From CAKZNE01 sp964485405 (GTDB lineage Bacteria > Bacteroidota > Bacteroidia > Flavobacteriales > Schleiferiaceae): a stretch of DNA of 64,000 nucleotides. Under the pieces are notes generated by a model. It saw nothing but the letters and a program-made list of their open reading frames with translations, was not told where the DNA came from and searched no databases. Location of the stretch: positions 124,001-188,000 of the forward strand of contig CAZAJG010000001.1 of NCBI GenBank assembly GCA_964485405.1, read 5' to 3'. Of this stretch, positions 61,301 to 64,000 are shown in pieces. The translations under genes were made by a program, and so were the position numbers. Each line of letters begins with the position of its first letter. Within the stretch, counting starts at the first letter, position 1.

Positions 61301-62101
61301 TTGGGTATTTACAGTGCCGCTTTATTTGAACCTGGTGGTAACTTTGTACTCGCTGTAGCTGGAAATTCTCAGCATGGACAATTGGCCTACGATGGTTTTG
61401 AACATTACGATGGTATTGTTCCTGTTTGTCCAGAGCATGAATATTTTGGAATTGGAAAGAAGCTAGACGATGCAACCTACAGTCTTTCTACAGCTGAATC
61501 GCACACCGGGAAAAACAGCCTGATCATACCTGCTGAATCTAGCGTTGTCTACGAAGTAGACTACAATACTGCGGTTTCCGCAGCAGGGTATAACGATATG
61601 CCCTATACTTTAAAAGAAAGCGATCTGCTTGGAAGTTTTGGTCAATACGAATCTTCAAATACCGAAGAGTTTCTTGTTAGCTACTGGATTAAAGAGGACA
61701 ACACAGATATCCTGAATGACTTTGCCGGCATTACCCTCTCCAGTGGAACTTTTACCATAGGCTCAAGCATCACTAAATCGAAAGTAATTGAAGGATGGCA
61801 AAAGATAGATCAATACTTCACCATCCCTACCGGAAACGGTTTAGCGGCAGACCTCACCTTTACAAATGGCAGTCTCAATAACTACTACATTGACGACATC
61901 CGCATCCAGCGGCTGCAAAGCTCCTTAAAGTCTTTTGTGTACGATTATAAAACCATGCGATTTATAGCAGAACTGGATGAAAACAATTTCGCCACGTATT
62001 ACGAATACGATGAAGAAGGAGCGTTGGTAAGAGTGAAAAAAGAAACCGAGAGGGGCATCCAAACCATTCAAGAAAACCGTAACCATTCAGCCAGACCCTA
62101 A
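55388..62101 (+). CDS. large secreted RHS/YD-type protein
   Basis: A 2237-residue exported protein with signal peptide (SAFLTLIFLSQILFPTAAYAL). The mature N-terminus reads PEVQSFEPIGTNQMVDPFTG, then YNIPLMDVGGYPVNISYHSG and SWVGLGWNINPGVVNR, a conserved opening of RHS-type proteins in Bacteroidota. The extreme C-terminus (FVYDYKTMRFIAELDENNFATYYEYDEEG) resembles a YD repeat. The middle shows many strands and few motifs. RHS proteins form a hollow shell around a passenger; whether this one encloses anything is unknown. No separate toxin domain is evident. Gaps to its neighbours are two bases before and minus one after. Confidence 0.78.
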   Translation: MIRNKKHLKTISAFLTLIFLSQILFPTAAYALTGGPSQPEVQSFEPIGTNQMVDPFTGDFTYNIPLMDVGGYPVNISYHSGITMDQEASWVGLGWNINPGVVNRNLRGLPDDFNGDEVTHEFNMKPNETIGLTLGAGYELFGKDFEKFNLPLNAGLGISYNNYNGIGMDITVGASLSMKFLKSNKEWGSANLGLNMTSSSNDGLTVSPSASFSVKANNIRNRNLELGGNIGVAVNSRQGLKGYSLGTSLNGERLKDGAAVAQGSSSFGSFISFTPNTYIPQQRFPFESSNFSGAFKLGTELGGHTFSGDLLGFASSQKLITHEIKAPAYGYLHTEKGQENDKALLDFNREKDGSFTRHKPNLPITNFTFDQFGISGQGIGGTFRAHRSDVGYIHDPLVINTSGSGNVGYELGIVGIGKIGLDSKTNHVTSSSGRWKNSNRASSNLKYQSSSPSSKLEPSYFKLTGEKTIDIGDPITKSQAWQDALLWEKPVNISLGGEGFGVYADSKYQYKDGSTSPMSQTSRISRAKRNQLISTLTNFEVERDMGTGDYVSSLASSSHIGEVSVLRNDGSRYIYGIPAYNYLQKEVSFNVSGNSGANCATGLIDYYDKDASKDNDKGIDNFFQSTSTPPYAHSYLMTALLSSDYSDFDGTKGPSDNDFGNWVKFEYDHIPSYKWRVPFLDHKASYNQGLKSSGSDDQGSYLYGEKELFYLDIIESKTHVAVFHTSDREDGYGVQNEHGGGLGSAMKKLDKISLYSKADYLENEGNLASATPIKEVHFEYDYSLCQGIPNNSQQTVIENGVDINADKGKLTLKKIYFTYGNSYKAKFSAYDFSYADLDHDGNIDANANPDYNLKSYDRWGHYKPNINTGCNYEAAITTAEYPYVDQDKTTADQYQAAWSLTDIALPSGGTIEVNYESDDYAYVQDKKAMQMFQVVGAGVGTDFIAFSNKSELLYDGKTPHEYLYFKLQDPLPFGTETSVLKSQYIGDIEDNRLYFRFLMDLADDSHDGDFDYVSGYAELDGSDTYGFVNSGASQYEYGYVRLKPVKKGDKKTNATDAHPISRAAWNFARIHNPELAFSIGDKNRRANPSKIKLEDVFFELGDAFKGFAEIFNGPNGQLRSKKYGQRFEIGKSWIRLYHPNGKKLGGGVRVQSLVMKDAWDSMTANGSPSQYGQEYSYVTEEGQSSGVAAYEPLAGGDENPFRQPILFDEEVDAALVPDQEHYMEQPLGESYFPAPSVGYSRVVIKNLQHTDVTQHATGRVVHEFYTAKDFPTHVDFTPIKIKHEAPTFGDQLLKIDVKEHMNASQGYAIETNDMHGKPKAQWVYAEGANSYQSGVEYKYKTKTIDVDLATAVTTNPKRKVLDNDVQVFFDDNTVSTKELGVEYEMVNDFRMSKTKSESSGLDLNTDGILAALLPIPIPTVYPSLSKTELQYKGVVTTKVVNRYAIQDETIAYDNNSIIRTKNLLWDAETGEVILSKVENDFDDEVYNFSYPAHLIYDKMGSAYQNIGYERDVTVANHTYQGFNYEGYTGLTSDGAVIQSGDELMLIESNSGTVSKAWAWAPGTTNDVENTYIYFIDKYGDGINSGTYTAKVIRSAYRNMPSASIGQLTTKQNPIVNDALAADQTTEVLSASAVEFSEEWQIKPVIIDAETGSPFVSIKKCENFTPDVTADLKTAITRFIEALRASDKLDRSQATQNEITNYGYIKNFTLASLVGFGNFSSSDLATLKSSFTANTPIPGTVNVELSAHLSSRVVGYLLSSIVYNLHFTNSDGSLNRSGRFIVQITGTGSLNGGSISKVLSINTSELSSLLTPNCTRTIGGSPTTTPYVFDPTFDFTVKPFSTENGGGQQTQAGLGSLSLPFVNGRRVEAISCPITPVAPLASSVNPYVTNVRGNWRPKNSYAYLGDRTYSTNVDLQNDAEYSTFDPYWDYDNGPSAMFFEYNAAGTSMDQWTTASTITKIDENGNEVENQDALGIYSAALFEPGGNFVLAVAGNSQHGQLAYDGFEHYDGIVPVCPEHEYFGIGKKLDDATYSLSTAESHTGKNSLIIPAESSVVYEVDYNTAVSAAGYNDMPYTLKESDLLGSFGQYESSNTEEFLVSYWIKEDNTDILNDFAGITLSSGTFTIGSSITKSKVIEGWQKIDQYFTIPTGNGLAADLTFTNGSLNNYYIDDIRIQRLQSSLKSFVYDYKTMRFIAELDENNFATYYEYDEEGALVRVKKETERGIQTIQENRNHSARP

Positions 62102-62859
62102 TGAGAAGAAATACAACAAAACAAAGCCTTATCCTTTTAAAGATAAGCTTGTTAACGCTAATTACAGCAGGCCTTTTTAACCCTCTGTATGCGCAAGACA
62201 CCAAGTTACTGTCTCAGGAATTGCAAAGCCTAAAAGAGCGTTACGAAAAGGAAGAGCCAATAGCTATGAAAATCATTTACAAAATGTTTGAAACAGCTAC
62301 AAGTACAGAGGTACGCGAAAGTAGAGAAGCTCGTTTTTTAATGAATGGTAAAAACAATTTTTACTTAGAAAATGAAAGTTCTATCTCCGTATACGATCAT
62401 GGCAAAACCCTGTTAGCAGACAAGGCAGAGAAGAATATTTTCCTACTCAATCAAAAACAAGAGGTAAATACACAACTTGCCTTTCCAACCGATAGTGTTT
62501 TAAAGCTCTGCTCCTCCATTAAATTATTGAAGGAAGAAAAGGGAATAAAAACCTATCGATTAAATTTTGACAGTCCTTTTTATCCCTACAGCAGTATTGA
62601 GTTAACCATAAACACTCAAAAAAGGCAACTCCATCAACTCAGTTTATTTTACGCCAACAAAGTATCCATTACGGATAAAGAAGAGACGGAAAAATGGGTG
62701 AAACCACGAATGGAAATTGTGTACATAACGCAAGAGATTGCGCCATCCGAAAAAGACAAGTTGAAACTAAGCGCTTACGTTTTACCAAAAAACGAAACCT
62801 ACATGCCTACCAAGGCCTACCAATCTTACCATATAACAGACAATACTCAAGCCAGATAA
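62101..62859 (+). CDS. small secreted protein, possibly LolA-like
   Basis: A 252-residue exported protein: signal peptide LKISLLTLITAGLFNPLYAQ. The body has FLMNGKNNFYLENESSISVYDHG and a later KTYRLNFDSPFYPYSSIELTINTQKRQLHQLSLFY, a strand pattern like that of LolA-type lipid-binding half-barrels, but I would not call it with confidence. Its ATG overlaps the RHS-type stop by one base (TAATG), and one base separates it from the next gene, so it is an integral member of this operon. Confidence 0.6.
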   Translation: MRRNTTKQSLILLKISLLTLITAGLFNPLYAQDTKLLSQELQSLKERYEKEEPIAMKIIYKMFETATSTEVRESREARFLMNGKNNFYLENESSISVYDHGKTLLADKAEKNIFLLNQKQEVNTQLAFPTDSVLKLCSSIKLLKEEKGIKTYRLNFDSPFYPYSSIELTINTQKRQLHQLSLFYANKVSITDKEETEKWVKPRMEIVYITQEIAPSEKDKLKLSAYVLPKNETYMPTKAYQSYHITDNTQAR

Positions 62860-62860
62860 T

Positions 62861-64000
62861 ATGAAATCATTCGTTGCTAAAATTTCATACACCATCAAGA
62901 ATATACTCAGCTCCACAGCTGCACTATTCACTTTGCCTCAAAAAGGGGGTGCCCAACATAGAAGAGAAGAATACAGAATATTAAACAAAAAACAGACGCC
63001 TCTAACGGTACACCGCTGTCTTAAAAACTTCAACATTCTGCGTTTCATACATCAATACGCTGGCTTTCAAAAAAAGCAGGTACATACCTCTCGTGCGTAC
63101 TCAACTATATGCCACTTCCCCATAGTAGTAATACTTCTCTGCCTAACAACCTTCAACATGAAGGCAGAAGGGGAAAAATACACAACCAAAGCGCAAAACA
63201 CAGCCTTAACGGCAAACCGATCGTTCGCGTTAAAAGATGGTTGGTACGAACATATGCAAACCAATGCCAACTGGGAAACCAACGATTTTGTAATTGCCAA
63301 TTTGGTAGACTATGTTTCTATTAAAATAGACCCGAACCATAAAGAAGAAGTTACCGGTTACAACGACATTACTTTTGCATTAGAAATTACAGCTTGGGAT
63401 AAAGCTGGTGTTCAATCTACCATCTCCAATGTAAACTTGGTAATTAACCCCAACTCCCATACAGGAGGACAAAAAAAGCAGTTGCACCTGTATCGTTTTA
63501 CAGATGCACACAAATTCTCTGTAAAAATCCTTTCTGTTACCGATGCCAACGGAACGGTAGCTCCTCCAGCCAATGTGAGCATGGAACTTGGGATGGAAAT
63601 AGATCGCTATTATTATTTCGACCATACAACAACAATCAGTAAATCCGGCCATTATCTATTGGATTTAGATGCCGATCCTCAAATCATAAGCAACACATCT
63701 CAATCTGGGCTTTATACTCAGGCTGATGAAATGGAAATTTACTGGGACAAAATTGCAGGTGCGGAAACCTACGAGTTGGAATGGACCTACATCAACGATT
63801 ACAACGAAAGTTCAGGTAACTATCTTCCAACCGCTTCTATTCCTTTCTCCAATGAAGATTTTAACGCCAACGCCACACGTATCAGCACACCACATCTCTC
63901 TTACCGTGTTCCTTTAGTGTTTGATAGAGGTTATCTCATTTATCGGATAAGAGGCATTGGCCGTTTACCGCAAGGCAAAAACTACCAATCGGAAGCAGAT
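62861..64000 (+). CDS. large secreted RHS-associated protein, N-terminal part (runs off window)
   Basis: From the ATG at 62861 the frame stays open to the window end (380 codons). The first 85 or so residues are polar and basic, then a hydrophobic segment (FPIVVILLCLTTFNMKAEG, about residues 86-104) would insert in or cross the membrane. The region after it has NTALTANRSFALKDGWYEHM, VDYVSIKIDP, YWDKIAGAETYELEWTYIN and YLIYRIRGIG, a fibronectin-like opening typical of the long RHS proteins of Bacteroidota. The unusual N-terminal extension may be real, or the true start may lie closer to the hydrophobic segment. The body of the gene is beyond this window. Confidence 0.65.
   Translation, partial: MKSFVAKISYTIKNILSSTAALFTLPQKGGAQHRREEYRILNKKQTPLTVHRCLKNFNILRFIHQYAGFQKKQVHTSRAYSTICHFPIVVILLCLTTFNMKAEGEKYTTKAQNTALTANRSFALKDGWYEHMQTNANWETNDFVIANLVDYVSIKIDPNHKEEVTGYNDITFALEITAWDKAGVQSTISNVNLVINPNSHTGGQKKQLHLYRFTDAHKFSVKILSVTDANGTVAPPANVSMELGMEIDRYYYFDHTTTISKSGHYLLDLDADPQIISNTSQSGLYTQADEMEIYWDKIAGAETYELEWTYINDYNESSGNYLPTASIPFSNEDFNANATRISTPHLSYRVPLVFDRGYLIYRIRGIGRLPQGKNYQSEAD

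Noticed and set aside
1..64000. tRNA, rRNA, riboswitch, transposase or integrase sequences
   Set aside because: None was recognised by eye on either strand; a covariance-model scan would be needed to exclude small RNAs.

Overview
The window looks like the chromosome of a low-GC marine-type member of the Bacteroidota, most likely the order Flavobacteriales. Evidence: the conserved run pdhB / etfB-etfA / bifunctional nuclease / nucleoside transporter / thyA / folA; a tig-clpP-clpX block; both type IX secretion (T9SS) sorting signals (type A at 32173-32547, type B at the end of the 3374-residue protein); a PorP/SprF partner gene; and repeated matches to the Bacteroidota promoter consensus TTG-N(17-21)-TAnnTTTG with almost no Shine-Dalgarno sequences. 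A run of 10 Ns at 6540-6549 shows this is a draft scaffold. I saw no rRNA, tRNA, CRISPR array, transposase or phage genes.

Layout. 1-5.6 kb: DUF2797 fragment, GH3-type acyl-amido synthetase, a secreted propeller-like protein, deoxynucleoside kinase, O-antigen ligase-like protein and a methyltransferase. 5.7-8.5 kb: membrane pyrophosphatase sequence around the gap; the two sides belong to different paralogues. 8.6-15.5 kb: central metabolism (pyruvate dehydrogenase E1 beta, electron transfer flavoprotein, nucleoside uptake, dTMP and folate synthesis). 15.5-19 kb: ClpX, ClpP and trigger factor. 19.1-23.5 kb: SPOR-type outer membrane protein, then ExbB-ExbD-TonB-FolC. 23.5-27.3 kb: an XRE-type regulator, a divergently oriented 45-residue ORF, and a membrane protein / histidine kinase / LuxR-type response regulator operon. 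27.6-37.2 kb: an accessory stretch of small enzymes and one-component regulators (two Crp/Fnr-type, one AraC-type), a methionine sulfoxide reductase fusion, a YCII-domain lipoprotein and a geranylgeranyl-reductase-type flavoprotein.

37.6-64 kb is one long surface-protein region, all on the + strand. It opens with a 3374-residue SprB-like PKD protein carrying three tandem super-repeats of about 450 residues, followed by its SprF-type partner. After a 450-bp regulatory gap comes a very tightly packed operon (at least 14.7 kb, running off the window). It holds three secreted fibre-like proteins built of NVGIGTT-P repeats with a shared C-terminal cassette, a T9SS-like secreted protein, a lipoprotein, a 2237-residue RHS/YD-type shell protein, a small secreted protein, and the start of a further large secreted protein. 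The tight packing suggests that fibres, lipoprotein and RHS-type proteins are made together, perhaps as one extracellular assembly. This operon is the best candidate for an undescribed system here; its function is inference.

Most likely to mislead an automatic annotation: the chimeric hppA around the gap; non-ATG or over-extended starts (for example at 12054, 27482, 31090, 34319 and 35332, where an upstream TTG/GTG or upstream sequence is not the real start); and the large proteins' repeats, which are coding repeats rather than mobile elements.
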